This document shows positions 11,811 to 23,466 of a stretch of DNA of 64,000 nt, in pieces. Position 1 is the first letter of the stretch. Every line of letters starts with the position of its first letter. The translations under genes and the position numbers were made by a program. Below the pieces are notes generated by a model. It was not told the origin of the DNA and ran no database searches. It saw only the letters and a list, made by a program, of their open reading frames with translations. Source of the stretch: Thuidium tamariscinum (lineage: Eukaryota; Streptophyta; Bryopsida; Hypnales; Thuidiaceae); NCBI GenBank assembly GCA_947034885.2, contig OX344753.2:23700347-23764346 (forward strand). Reading direction: 5' to 3'.

Positions 11811-13313
11811 TTTTTAAAATTGAATGTAGTCATCTTTAAAAATTTAGAGTTACATTTATGGTTTGATTGTGAGTGTTATCTCACTACAACTAGTCATATT
11901 TTGACTAAGGTATATTGTGAAATATTACTCAAGCAAGTGATATTCTAGATAAGGGAGAGTTAAATTTCTTGCACTTGTATGCATAATTTGTAAATGGGAT
12001 GATAGAGGATTACAATCATAAACTATCATAAACTACAATTACACTTTCTATATGTTCTAAATAGATATGTCTCATTGTAATCATGCATCAACAAAACTTA
12101 ATAGCTAAGTAAAAAAGTTTATCCAATTGAAAGTGAGAACATATGATTTTTGAGATGCACAAGAGTCAATCATAGTAGAAAGTGAAATGCAAAAAAGAAT
12201 GTGTCTCTTGTCAATGACATTTATTAGTCAATAATACAAAACATATCAAAATGAATCATTATAAATGTATAGTTTGCATGCTTATAGGATCTATATTCCT
12301 TACAAAAATGTGAAGATGTTGCCTCTCTAGTATTGCAATTAGCTTCCGATAACTTCATTCAACCTTGTGTGCCTACACATACAATTAAAAAAGTTAATTT
12401 TCAATGAATGAATAAAATAACTCAACCTTTCAAAATTTAAGGTAATACAAAATATATAGCACAAGTTTAAGGTAAGAAAAATTCATTACAACTACATCCC
12501 TAAAAATTGCAAATAAACAAGAAGAAAGAATAACAATGGTGATAGAGGGACTAATTAGCAAAAAGTACCAAGTGCTAAGAGCTAACAACAAGCAAGATGT
12601 AACTAAATGCAAGAAGATGCAATAAAGGTAAGAACAAACAAGAATTAAAAGTTCAAAATACAACAAGAAATAGAAGTTGGGATATAATAAAATGCAACAA
12701 ATAATAAGTAAAAACTAAGATGCAACAAGAAAAACTAAGATGCAACAAGAAGAACTAAAGAAATAACAAGAGGAAATAGGAGCAATAAACAACAAGTGAA
12801 AATAAGAAACAAAAAAGAACAAGAAGTTAGAAGGAAGAACTATAAGGTAACAAGAGGAAACTATTAATAAAGAACAAGAACTAAGAAGCAATATGAAGCA
12901 AGAACTAATAAGCTAGAAGGATCAAGAACTAAGAAACAAGTAGAAGTAAGAGCTAAAACACAACAAGAAGCAAAATTCATGAGACAACAAGAAACAATGA
13001 AGAAGCAAAAATAGTCAAATGTTCAACTTAAAAGGAGTGACTATAACTAGGGTTTAGAAACCCTAATTTAGTGGCGGCTACAAAGAAGTGGCAGCTAGGG
13101 TTTTAAAACCCTAATCTTGTGATTGGCCCTAGTCATGTGACTTGCCTCAGTCATATACATGATTAGTTCTAGTCATGTGACTTGCTTTAATCATATACAT
13201 AATTGGTTCTAGTCATGCGACTTACCCCAATCATGCACGTGATTGGTTCTAGTCATGTGACTTGATTTATGCATTAAATTGACTAAATATGGCTATATAA
13301 TACAACTAAATTA

Positions 13314-13862
13314 GGGCCTCTTCACACTATGGCCATCCAAATCGAGAAGCCGTGGGATTGAGAGTCCAAACTTCGTCAAGAGTCTAAAGAAAAAGGCTAA
13401 TAAAAAACAATAAAAAATAGGACTTGAAGCCTATGGCCGGTGGTAGTGTGAAACCTCTAAAGGCCAAGTCAAAAGTCCCAACCCTTGGCAATGAACTCCC
13501 ACAACCTTTCAACTTGGATGGCTATAGTGTGAAGCCTCCAAAGGCCATCCACCTTTTTGTCTTTTTCAAAATGGTTCTTCAAATCTAACGGTTTAGATCT
13601 TGTTAGTATTTTATTTTAAAAAAATTTTGGGTTTTGAAATTCGACGGACTCTCGACTAGAGTTTGGGTCTCAACATTTGGCTAACTCAAACTCTAGTCGA
13701 GAGTCCATCAAATTTTGTGCCATGTAGGCAACCATGTAAGCAACGGATTGTGGATTTTGGCGCATAGTGTGAAGGGTTGAGAGGCCAAACTCAAGGTTTC
13801 TTGGCCTCCTATTGGTAGAAACCAACGGCCTCTTCATTTTTGGCCTTAGTATGAAGAGGCCC
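13314..13862. mobile_element. Tourist/Harbinger-like MITE
   Basis: The ends are GGGCCTCTTCACACTATGGC and, on the other strand, GGGCCTCTTCATACTAAGGC. TTA flanks both sides (13311-13313, 13863-13865). GGGCC-type termini with a TTA/TAA 3-bp duplication are typical of PIF/Harbinger MITEs. It is 549 bp and carries a perfect inner hairpin at 13646-13706. No coding capacity. Confidence 0.9.
13646..13706. repeat. Perfect 20-bp inverted repeat (hairpin) inside the MITE
   Basis: GGACTCTCGACTAGAGTTTG (13646-13665) is exactly complementary to 13687-13706, with a 21-base loop. This stem is separate from the MITE terminal repeats. Confidence 0.9.
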
Positions 13863-16800
13863 TTAGTTTAACATCCAAATTTGATTCAAAATGGATATAA
13901 GTTGACACTCTAACTTCACAAAATTTGTAAAGGGAAGTTGCAAGGCCTTAAACAACTATAATTATGGAATGAAAAAGACATCAAAACTTATGCCATGCAA
14001 TTGTCAATGTATTTAAGCTCATGCACAAAGTGTGGCAAAGCAAAAGTATTTTATACAAGCACTAATTTAAAACATTATTGAAGCCAAAAACAAAGGATTG
14101 TGCTTTTGCATTCTTTATCTTTGTAGGAACATCCAAATTCCTATCTTTTAATTCTAATACAAGCATGCACATGCTCATGGTGAGCCTCAATCTTCATATG
14201 AATAATTTTGCAACTTCTATAGGATCTATACAAATCTCCTATAAATGACTTGCATGACATGTTCGAAAAACTTTCTAAAATAGAAACAAACTTTAGTATA
14301 TGACATACATGAGAGTTTTATCTATATCCTTGAGAGAAAGCATACACAACCATGTTCTTTATTGTTGAACTCTGAATCCTAATAAGATGTTCAAAAGTTG
14401 TTCATTTTGCATTTTATGCAATGAACAAGTTTTTTCTAACATTAAACTATAAGTCATTTACATCTTAAATAAAGTTGACAAATTAGTAAAAGTTAGAAGT
14501 TTGAAATGGTTTTGGCTAATCTAGGCCTAAATTGTAGTTTTCCAAATCCAATTTCAGAAATTCAAACTTTTTATAAGCTTAAGTTGTACAACACAACATG
14601 CCTATTCTAAAATATTAAAAATATTTATAATAGAATATTTTAAACAAAAATTAAAGATATATGAGGTTTTATTTCTAAACCATCTTTTAAGATTTCATCC
14701 AACATTTGCTTCTAGCCTATAAGCCTAAGTTATTTTTAACTTCAAAATTGAATGATTTATGTCACTTAAATTGAAAGGTTCTTTCTTTTCTTGAAAGAAA
14801 ATTAATATTGATATTTACAATCTAAAACTAGCACTCTTAATTATCTACTTTTATTGTATTCTATTTTTTTTAAAATTGAAATTAAAAAATTAAAAAAAAT
14901 TAAATGTTTTAAGAAAATTCTAGAAATTACCTAAGTGATCTTGAATTTAAAGTTGAATTTTATTGAATTCTTAAAGATCTAACTTCAACTTCTAATTTCT
15001 AATATGACTATGGTTTCTATAATAAGATAAACTACAAAGTGCCAAATTTAAGGACATACCTAGAAATCCATTTTTACTACATGCCCATATTCCAATATGT
15101 ACATTATAAGTGTATCTTGAGGCTTGCCTTCATCCATTTTCATTGCATTTTTTGTCTCTTCATATATACAACTTAAACAACAATTTTTACAACAAGGTAT
15201 ATAAATTCTATCTATAATCTAATCCTTCTTTAAGCATATGATCTATTTCTTTATATTTCCCTTATTGACTTTCTCCAACTTATTTTCTATATATTTTTAT
15301 TTTTCTTCTATTTTTTGGCATATTTTAGAATTGCAACCTTTAACTTCTATTACTAATACCTACTAATTAGTTTATAATTATTTTAAGAATCAAACAATTG
15401 TGATGACATAAGCCTCATAAGTGCTAATTAAGTATATATTTAGGACCTTACAACTTCATTTGATCCACCATGTGTATTGTAATCAACAATCTTTGTTTAA
15501 TATGTAGTCATACTTCTATAAAAGAATCAAATTAGTCTTCTAACAATATATAAAGCTTTGGATAGCAACTTCAAACTTTTATTTCTACTTCAAACACTTA
15601 AACTATTCAACACAAATTGCACTCCCCATGTACTTTTACTCTATGGCTTCTCTTGTATGGATTTTGTCACATTTCTTTTTCACTTCTTTGGATTAGGTTT
15701 TTTTCAAGCAATATGTTTGTTTTTTTAAGCTCCAAAAGCTCCAATCTAGTGCATCATTAAGGTAGCCAATCCGTTTCCAATCATCCCCCCATTTCCAATC
15801 TATAGGTTGCTTCCTTTCTATGAAGTTGTGGTGCAACTCCCAGAGCAATTGTGGCACATTAGGATTGGTTGTAAGGCTCTTATAAATGCAATCAACCTTT
15901 GGTTGATTTAGCAATCAACCTATGGTCAAAAATAGTAAGGTTTATGTTACCATTATAGGTCAAAAAGAATCTTCTACTAAAGAATTCATAGTAATTATGC
16001 TTTGTGTAATAATTCATAATAATTCTAGAAAAATATGCTATCTTTTCAAATTCTAATTCTGTACATAGAAAAAAATTTGCAATAAAAAAATGCACTTTAA
16101 TTATGTGTAATTGCTTAAATGATTGGAAATAGGTTGACTTCTTTAATTTAAATGCATGAGATTTCATTTTGTATTAATTACTCTAACTATCTTTTAATTT
16201 GTATGAGCCATCACAATTGATCAACATAATCAGTCAACCTCACAATAAATCCCAATAGTTGGTCAAGGCAAGCCTACTTTTTGTTGTAGATTCTCAAGCT
16301 TTGTTCCACCTTGGTACTCCATATTGTCCATAGGCTTTTAATCTCCTCTAATTTTCTCCTAAATTTTTTTAAGATAATTATTTAATTGTCTCTTGTTGTT
16401 AACAACTTAATTTTTTTGCTTCTCTATTGAGTTCTATGAAAAATTTGAAGGCATTCATTAAAATATAAAGAAGTGTCACTCCAAATTATTTGACATCAAT
16501 TTTGTATTAGACAAATCATAGAACTAAATATTATGTTTTTTTATAGAGAAAATCATGCTTCAAACCTAAAGAATGGTCTATAGGACCAAAATATAAAAGC
16601 CCATTATAGATTGCCCACCTTTTCCTTAGGCTTCATCAAAAGAAGAAAAAAATAATTACCAAAGAAATATGAATATAAAATATGACTAACACAAAAATAA
16701 GATTAAACCAATTTAAGAGTGACAAATATAATTAGGCACTCTTCAAACATATTTTCCATCCAAATTTTCCTTTACTTGCCACCAAAGAAAAAAAATGACT

Positions 16801-17286
16801 ACCAAAAAGACGTGACTACAAAATATGACTTGAGCAAAAATATGACTCAACACTTTCTCAACATATACTTAGGCTAAATTTACCTTGGGCTACCCCAAAA
16901 GAAAACAAATTACTACCAAATAAATTTAATTGCAAAATATAACTCATAAAAAATATGATTGAAAATATGACTAAAATAAAAATATGACTAAGTACTTTCT
17001 AAACATGTTCTCCACTCAAATTTTCCTTGGGCTGCCTAAAACAAAAACAAATGTAATATTTATGAAGATATGACTACAAAATATGATTAGGAAAAATATG
17101 ACTATGAAATATGACTCCGTGCCCACAAATGTATTCCCTATCGTTCCCTATGAAGTATTTGGTGTTCCCAATGAGTGTATACTATACGCTCTTGAAGTAT
17201 AAGGTCAAAACATGAGTGCAACTAGTCGCCAGTCATCCTTAGTCATATTTTCACAGTCATAAAACATCTATTTTCTAGTAGTGGGT

Positions 17287-17345
17287 CAATGGGTTGTCGT
17301 CTCCCTTAAAGCTCAGTGAAGGGAGCTTTGTCCTTCACATCACAT
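17287..17345 (+). repeat. 5' LTR, second part, truncated
   Basis: This continues the LTR after the CACTA insertion and aligns to 20894-20952 of the 3' LTR. The match stops at CACAT (17341-17345). The remaining ~158 bases of the LTR, including its normal 3' end, are missing. Confidence 0.9.
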
Positions 17346-17347
17346 AA

Positions 17348-20300
17348 TGTTATAGATCGGAGTTATGGAGTTACAAGTGGGGGAACATCAAGAATGGTGC
17401 GTGTCCGACATTACTAATACTGGATGCTACCCTTGTATTCTTGGGACGCCATGGCTCGTACGTCATGATCTGACCATTCGGTGGGCGCAAAAGGAAGTAA
17501 GTTTTGATTCCACATATTTCCAGAAGAATTGTGTATGGTGATCAGCGAAGGTCCTTGAGGCCCATTTGAGTGGGTGCAAAGAAGGAGGAAATGAGCCATT
17601 GGTTAGCCCATCAAGAAGTGGATTCCAAGGCTTGCAAGGAAATTGCAAAGGAAAAGAAGATGGGGAACGATTCCCTATAAACTTGAAAGGCACTATAATG
17701 GGGAAGCCAAAACCAATTGTGTCCAAATTGGTTGCCCAAAGATATGCTATGGTATTAGCGGCGGCTTTCAAGCTATCAGTAAAAGATGCAGAGGTTTATA
17801 CGTTGACAATATCGGAGGTGGATGATCCTAGTTCTAGTGAAACTACAGATACTTTTGATTCAATTCCAACTGAATACCAAAATTTAGATTAGGTTTTTAG
17901 CAAGGAGTCATCTAATGAGTTGCCAGATCATGGGGTTTTTGACATGAAAATTGAGTTTAAGGAAAGACAAGAACCGCAGAACATGGACTTGCGACCTATG
18001 TCTCCCATGGAGTTAGAAGAGCTTCGGAGTTATTTAGAGGATAATTTAGGAAAAGGGTGGATTTGTTGATCTAAGTCCCCAGTGTTAGCCCCAATAGTGT
18101 TTGCAAGGAAAAAAGATGGGTCGATTCGGGTTTGTATTGATTATCGAAATCTCAATAAAGTTACCGTCAAGAATCGTTATCCTTTGCCATTAATTCCTAA
18201 ACTCACGGATCGCTTAGCAAGGGCCAAGATATTCACCAAACTAGATGTCAGGCAGGCTTACCATCAAATACAAATGGCAGTAGGCCATGAATTCAAAACG
18301 GCCTTCAAAACTCGTTATGGTTTATTTGAATACTTGGTAATGCCATTTGGTCTCACAAATGCCCTAACTCAGTTTCAGGCACATATACAGAATATTTTTA
18401 CCGATCTATTGGACATATCGGTAGTTATCTATTTCGATGATATCTTGATTTTCTCAAAAACTATCGAAGAACATCGACAAGTGGTACGGAATGTTCTCCA
18501 AAGACTTCAAAAGCATGGCTTATATCTTAAATTTAACCTTCTAAATGTCGATTTCACCATACCTCTGTGGAATTCTTAGGGATGAAAGTCTCATCCCAAG
18601 GATTAAAAATGTGTGAAGATAAAGTGAAAATTATTAAAGATTGACCAGTACCAAAGAATGTCAAAGAAGTTCAATCATTTTTAGGCTTTGCAAATTTTTA
18701 CTGCCGATTTATATGCGGTTATTCACAAATTGTAGTGCCACTTACAACCTTGACATGTAAGAATCAAATTTTTGAATGGACTGGTCAAGCCAATGATGCT
18801 TTCAATGAGCTTAGAGACCGGTTTTGCCAAGCACCAGTATTGTTACACCTTGATTTTCAACGACTTTTTATTATTAAAACTGATGCATTTGACACTGCAA
18901 CTGGTGGGATTCTTTTCCAATATGGAGATGACGGGCACTTGCACCCATGTGCATATCGTAGTTCAAAAATGACCCCAACTGAATAAAACTATGACATCTA
19001 CAACAAGGAGCTCTTGAGTATTATTCATGCATTTCAAGATTGGAGAGTCTATTTAGAAGGATTGCTACATGAGGTTTGAGTAATTTCCGACCATAAAAAT
19101 TTGGAATATTTCTTAACTACTAAGCAACTTAATAGGTGATAGGCTTGATGGTCTGAGTTATTGAATGCATTTCATTTCGTCATTCATCATCGACCTGGAT
19201 CTATGAATGCCCAGGCCGATGCCTTTTCTAGACAGTCCGATGTTATTGAAGAAGGAATGCATGAACCTAAACCTTTATTGAAATTAGTAGCATTGGAAGC
19301 TTGAAAGCTCATTTGGACAGATGAACAAATTAAAAAACGCATAAAACTTGCAACAAGAGACGATGCAACACTACAACCAATATTGGCATATTTTGAGAAT
19401 GGAGTTGAGCAAGCGCCATCAGATATTTGAAGTCAATTTCATTTATACAATTTTCATGATGGAATTCTTTGGTTTCAAAATACTATATTTGTACCAGATG
19501 ATGATGAACTCCAACGACAAATCTTAAGGTCTAGGCATGATGCCCCAACCGCAGGACACCAAGGCCGAGCTAAAACTCTAGACTTCGTGGCAAGGAATTT
19601 CTATTGGTCGACGCTTCGGAGATATGTACACCATTATGTTGACGGTTGTGACATTTGTCAAAGATCAAAACCCTCACATCTTACTCCTTACGGATTATTG
19701 CAACCTATCCCGGCCGCTAAAGCACTATGGAAGTGAATTACCACTAATTTCATTGTAAAACTACCCACCAGCAATGGATATGACGTTATTTTGGTGGTAG
19801 TGGATAAAAACACTAAGTTAGCACATTTTATCCCAAGAAATGACACTATCGACTCTAGTGGAACTACTAATTTATACCTCCATTACATATGGAAACACCA
19901 TGGGATACCCAACGAAATTATTTCAGATCGAGGTTCAGTTTTCGTTTCTAAATTTGTGAAAAGGCTATATGAGCTCTTACGCATTCTACCCCCTCCATCA
20001 ACGGCGTTTCATCCCTAGTCGGATGGACAAACGGAGTGTGTTAATCAAGTTCTTGAACAATTCCTTCCTATGTTTACTACAAGGCAACAAGATGACTGGG
20101 TTGACCTCTTACCAATAGCCGAATTCGCATATAACAATGCAATTCACTCTCCTACAGGGAGGTCACCATTCTATGCAACCTATGGCTACCATCCTTCGTT
20201 AGCATTCACAACCCCTTCAACATCGACAGTTCCAGTTGCAGAGGACCAAATTTGCTATTTGCAAGGAATTCATGATGAACTAAAGGCTATGATAAAGATT

Positions 20301-20810
20301 GTTGGAGATCAAACAAAGAGGAAATATGATCATGCAATGCATATGCACCACATCTTCAAAGTTGAAGACAAGGTACTCCTCTGCCATAACAATATCGCTA
20401 TAACGGCTCCATCATTGAAATTGACGTCTAAAATTTTGGGACCTTTTTTAATTACAACCAAGTTCTCAGATGTGGTTTACCAGTTAAAATTACTGAAAAC
20501 ATTGCGCATTTACAATGTCTTCCACATTTCTTTGCTTGAAAAGTACCGTGATGAGACAATCGTCGGTCGCAAGAAGTATCCGCCTCCACCCATTGTAACC
20601 CCCGACGATGACATTGAATGAGAGGTCCACGAGGTGATAGACTCCAGATTATTTGGCCATTGGAAAAAACTTCAATATCTTGTGTCATGGGCAGGCGATG
20701 GGCTGGAGGAGAATTCTTGGGAACCCATAGCACACTTAGCAAATGCACCGGATGCAGTAAGAGACTTCCACCATCACCATCCGAATGCGGTGAAACTAGG
20801 AGGGGGATAA
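17348..20810 (+). pseudogene. pol: Gypsy pol remnant: protease end, RT, RNase H, integrase, chromodomain
   Basis: Domains in order: protease C-terminus (17362-17541, CYPCILGTPWL, HDLTIRWAQKE); linker; reverse transcriptase (~17940-18580) with [40 protein letters not shown] and the catalytic box as YFDDILIFS; RNase H (~18730-19260) with KTDAFDTATGGILFQ and SDHKNLEYF; integrase (~19510-20400) with an HHCC region ending CDICQRSK and ISDRGSVF, SDGQTE; C-terminal chromodomain (~20622-20800) with YLVSWAG and ENSWEP. The frame shifts once near 18540 (one base lost). Stops interrupt at 17539, 17889, 18067, about 18643, 18984, 19078, 19138-19153, 19303, 19735, 20017 and 20619. The first integrase Asp appears replaced by Asn (TTNFIVKLP). 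A chromodomain marks it as a chromovirus. It is non-functional. Confidence 0.95.
20797..20807 (+). other. Polypurine tract of the gypsy element
   Basis: The purine run AGGAGGGGGA precedes the pol stop codon TAA and the 3' LTR start at 20811. This is the expected place for plus-strand DNA priming. Confidence 0.75.
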
Positions 20811-21110
20811 TGTTACGACCAAGTCGTAATAACTGGACTAACTACTAAGGGAGGGATGTTGTAATGGGTAGTTATAAACCGCGGCGGTTAGGTCAGTGGG
20901 TCGTCGTCTCTTTTAAAACTCAGTGAAGGGAGCTTTGTCCTTCACGTCACATTTTGTTAACTAATGTACCTTTCATGCCTTTGAGGTCTCTAGAGTGTTG
21001 GAGGGATTTTGGAGAAAGAGAGGATCATTGATCAATTTGCTTGAAGTAAACTCATGAGGAATTGGAACGGAGCATCAACAGTAATTCGATCCCGAACCCG
21101 ATCTATAACA
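20811..21110 (+). repeat. 3' LTR of the gypsy element, complete
   Basis: 300 bp, beginning TGTTACGACCAAGTCGTAAT and ending CCGATCTATAACA. The CACAT target duplication follows at 21111-21115. This copy shows the uninterrupted sequence at the CACTA insertion point (GGTTAGGTCAGTGGG). Confidence 0.93.
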
Positions 21111-21200
21111 CACATTCTCATAATATGGGAATTCAAAAAAACTCATGGGCTTCTAATGCCCTCAAATCTTGCCTAATGGATACTTTGATGTCTTCATTTC

Positions 21201-21552
21201 ACTACAAGAAATCAATGTTTTAGGTGACAAGGCCAAAATTTTATAGAAGGACTTTAGTAAACATACAATGAAACAATTTGTGTTTCATACCAACATTGAT
21301 GTTATCCTTCTTTCAATATTTAATTGAAGACATGAAAAAAAATCTCTATTTTTTTGGTATTTCATTATATATTTTATTGTTCACTACCATACTTGGCTAT
21401 TAGGTCAACAAAAAAACCTTTTACAAGTAAATGCAACAATGTTAGAGATGTTATTTTTTGAAAAGAAAATAATTATAAGAAAAAATATATAAAATTTGAG
21501 GAAATTTTCTAATTTTAGTATCTATAAAACTTGTTTTCTCAACTTTAATCAA
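21201..21552 (+). mobile_element. Possible left end of a third CACTA element
   Basis: CACTACAAGAAATCAATGTT begins at ~21200, in the form of CACTA termini. No matching right end was found downstream, so this is a fragment or a chance match. Confidence 0.35.
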
Positions 21553-22997
21553 CAACACTATTCTGTGAGCCTGTAAGTATAGAGCAAGAATTCTATGAAT
21601 ATAGAGTTTAGAAATTTGAAGAAGCATTTGAAAACTTAATTTCATTCATAAAAGTAGATTCTATCTAAAAATTTGAATCAAAATGTTTTATTTTTAATAA
21701 ATTTTAGTATTTATTTTCATAAACCTATTACCAAGATTAATTCGGATGAATTCGAATGAAAATTTTAATTTTCAATCTTACTTAGAAGTATACATTACGA
21801 AAATGAAGAACTCAATTGATATGAAAAATGAATGGAGATAAAATTAAGTTTATATAGAATATTGGTTGATCATTGTTCTATAATAATGTAGATCTTTTTA
21901 AGGCCTAGGGAAAGGTACCAATAATTTTCTATCAATGTATTATTATTGAAGTTGTTTAGATTTTTTTAAATAATTTGTTGATAAGGATCTTGGCTATACC
22001 AAATTTTATTTTGGTTGATCTTTGTTTTGTAGCATTATAAGTCCTCTCAATGCCAATATGAGGGTATCAATTATCCCCTCTTCATTTGCAAGTTGTTGGA
22101 CTTGTTTAAATTTTTTTTAAATTTGTTCATAAGATTTCATTATACGTGGAAAGTATTTGGTTGTACCAAATTTCATTTTGTTCATGAGTATCTTATAGTA
22201 GTGTAGGTCGTCTTAGAGTCCAATGTGGGTACCTACATTTCTATTTTAATGTATCAGTAATCAAACTTGTTAAGATTTTAAAGAAAAATATTCAGTTGAT
22301 AGGGATTAATTTTGTAAAGAATGAACTTAGTTACACAATATTATTGATTAGTTGATTAGTTGATCATTGTCCTCTTGTGAAATCCATTGATGGATCCACC
22401 TCCTTTTTCTTGATCTAATGATTGTTTAGTTGATTATTCCCTTCTTGTTTCTTAGTACCTTTCAATGTTGAGAAGAAGATTGACCATTTGTCATCTTGAT
22501 ATGATACTTATTGAACTTTGTTAAATTTTTGTGATCACTCTCCTTTGTCTTGCTTCTAAGTACCTCTGAATGTTGAGGGGAGTTCTATGGTTGTGGGAAA
22601 AGAAATAATAATAATAATAATAATTTAAAAAATAAATAAATTCAATCTTTTTTGGTCACAACTGAGGGATTCTTCTTGGCGCCAAGAGATACTTAGAAGC
22701 AAGATGGAGGAGAGTGATTACAAAAATCTATATCTAAATAGAATAACCTTATTTGATTTTTTAAAAATCCCAATTAGTCACTAGTTTTTTTCCTTCCTAA
22801 AATCTAACAAAGTATAATAAACGATATAGTAGGTTGTTCAAGACATCATGGTTTATAAAAATAGGTCTACCAAAGTAGGCACTAAAAATTACTAAAGTTA
22901 GTAAAAGTTGGCCAAATTTTTTTGATGGAATCTTAAAAAAATTATATGCTCACAAGCTCTCAAGCTCACGCTTACAAGCTCATAGGCTAGCAACCCT
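21553..22997. mobile_element. Mutator-like MITE, copy 1
   Basis: This ~1.4-kb element is similar over most of its length to 41348-42657, in the same orientation (shared blocks include TTAGTATTTATTTTCATA versus TTAGTATTTACTTCCATG, and GAAGTATACATTAC). Its ends are diverged inverted repeats around TGTGAGCCTGTAAGTATAGA and, at the right, GCTCACAAGCTC-type motifs. Target duplication is not clear. No transposase. Confidence 0.65.
22609..22624. repeat. (AAT)n microsatellite
   Basis: Five or more AAT/ATA units in a row (AATAATAATAATAATAAT). Confidence 0.8.
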
Positions 22998-23206
22998 ACA
23001 ACATTAATTAAATATTCAACAGGAAGTGTCAATCTTCATATCCAAATTTGATATTTGATTCACCTAGTAGATTAGTGTGATAATTACTTTTTTTCTTTGA
23101 TCTATCCTTTGTTTGTTTTTATTGTTATTAGAATAGTCTACAACCTTTCATTAGTTAAAGGTTTTGAAAATGAATACAAAGAATAGAAAAATAAGAGAAC
23201 ATTCCA

Positions 23207-23466
23207 TTAGATGTTTTTTCTATTGATTAGAAGATTGCAAGTTCTTGGGTGTGAATGTAGGGAAACTCTGCCGCATATGCAATTTGACATGGCACAGAGA
23301 TTACCACGTCATGTAATAATATTAAAAAAAAAAATATTTTTAAATTAATTTTTTTATTATTTTATTCAATTTTTATTTTAAAAAATTATTTTCTTATTTT
23401 GATTGTTTACAGCATTGGGAATAGGCTTGAAACAATCTTCTAATCCCTCAAAAAACATCTAATGAT
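23207..23466. mobile_element. CATTAG-end MITE
   Basis: CATTAGATGTTTTTTCTATT at the left matches, on the other strand, CATTAGATGTTTTTTGAGGG at the right, and both continue to GATTAGAAGATTG. About 260 bp with an AT-rich core. Related to 3911-4226. Confidence 0.75.

Larger units (their letters stand above)
11124..17283. mobile_element. CACTA (En/Spm) DNA transposon inserted in the gypsy 5' LTR
   Basis: The left terminus is CACTACTAGAAGATGCATGT and the right terminus on the other strand is CACTACTAGAAAATAGATGT; both continue TTTATGACTG (about 30-bp TIRs). GGT flanks both ends (11121-11123 and 17284-17286), and the intact 3' LTR shows the same site with one GGT. Subterminal zones are dense in ATGACTCATG and GAGTCATATTTTT motifs. 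It is 6160 bp, but no transposase is recognisable in the AT-rich interior, so it is non-autonomous or very decayed. A Tourist-like MITE is nested at 13314-13862. Confidence 0.93.
11041..21110 (+). mobile_element. Ty3/gypsy chromovirus, degenerate, with nested CACTA in its 5' LTR
   Basis: The element starts TGTTATGACCAAGTCGTAAT and ends ATCTATAACA, in the TG...CA form of LTR retrotransposons. It is flanked by CACAT at 11036-11040 and 21111-21115. The 3' LTR is 300 bp. The 5' LTR is cut by a CACTA insertion and lacks its 3' half; the primer binding site, gag and the first part of the protease are also gone. The remaining pol runs in + orientation to a TAA directly before the 3' LTR, and carries protease, reverse transcriptase, RNase H, integrase and a chromodomain in gypsy order. 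Removing the CACTA, about 3.9 kb is left. It cannot move by itself. Confidence 0.95.
10779..21178. mobile_element. CATTAG-end MITE, split by the gypsy element
   Basis: The left part begins CATTAGAAGGGATTTGAGGG (10779), and the right part ends so that its other strand reads CATTAGGCAAGATTTGAGGG (ending 21178). Between them lies the whole Ty3/gypsy insertion 11041-21110 with its CACAT target duplication. The MITE itself is only about 330 bp: 10779-11040 plus 21116-21178. Confidence 0.8.

Noticed and set aside
15693..16167. Overlapping minus-strand frames in the CACTA interior as a possible transposase
   Set aside because: Neither frame shows a transposase motif, and both are short and AT-driven.
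20920..20943. Resemblance of the gypsy LTR (TGAAGGGAGCT) to miR159/miR319
   Set aside because: Only 11 bases match, it lies inside an LTR present in both copies, and there is no foldback around it.
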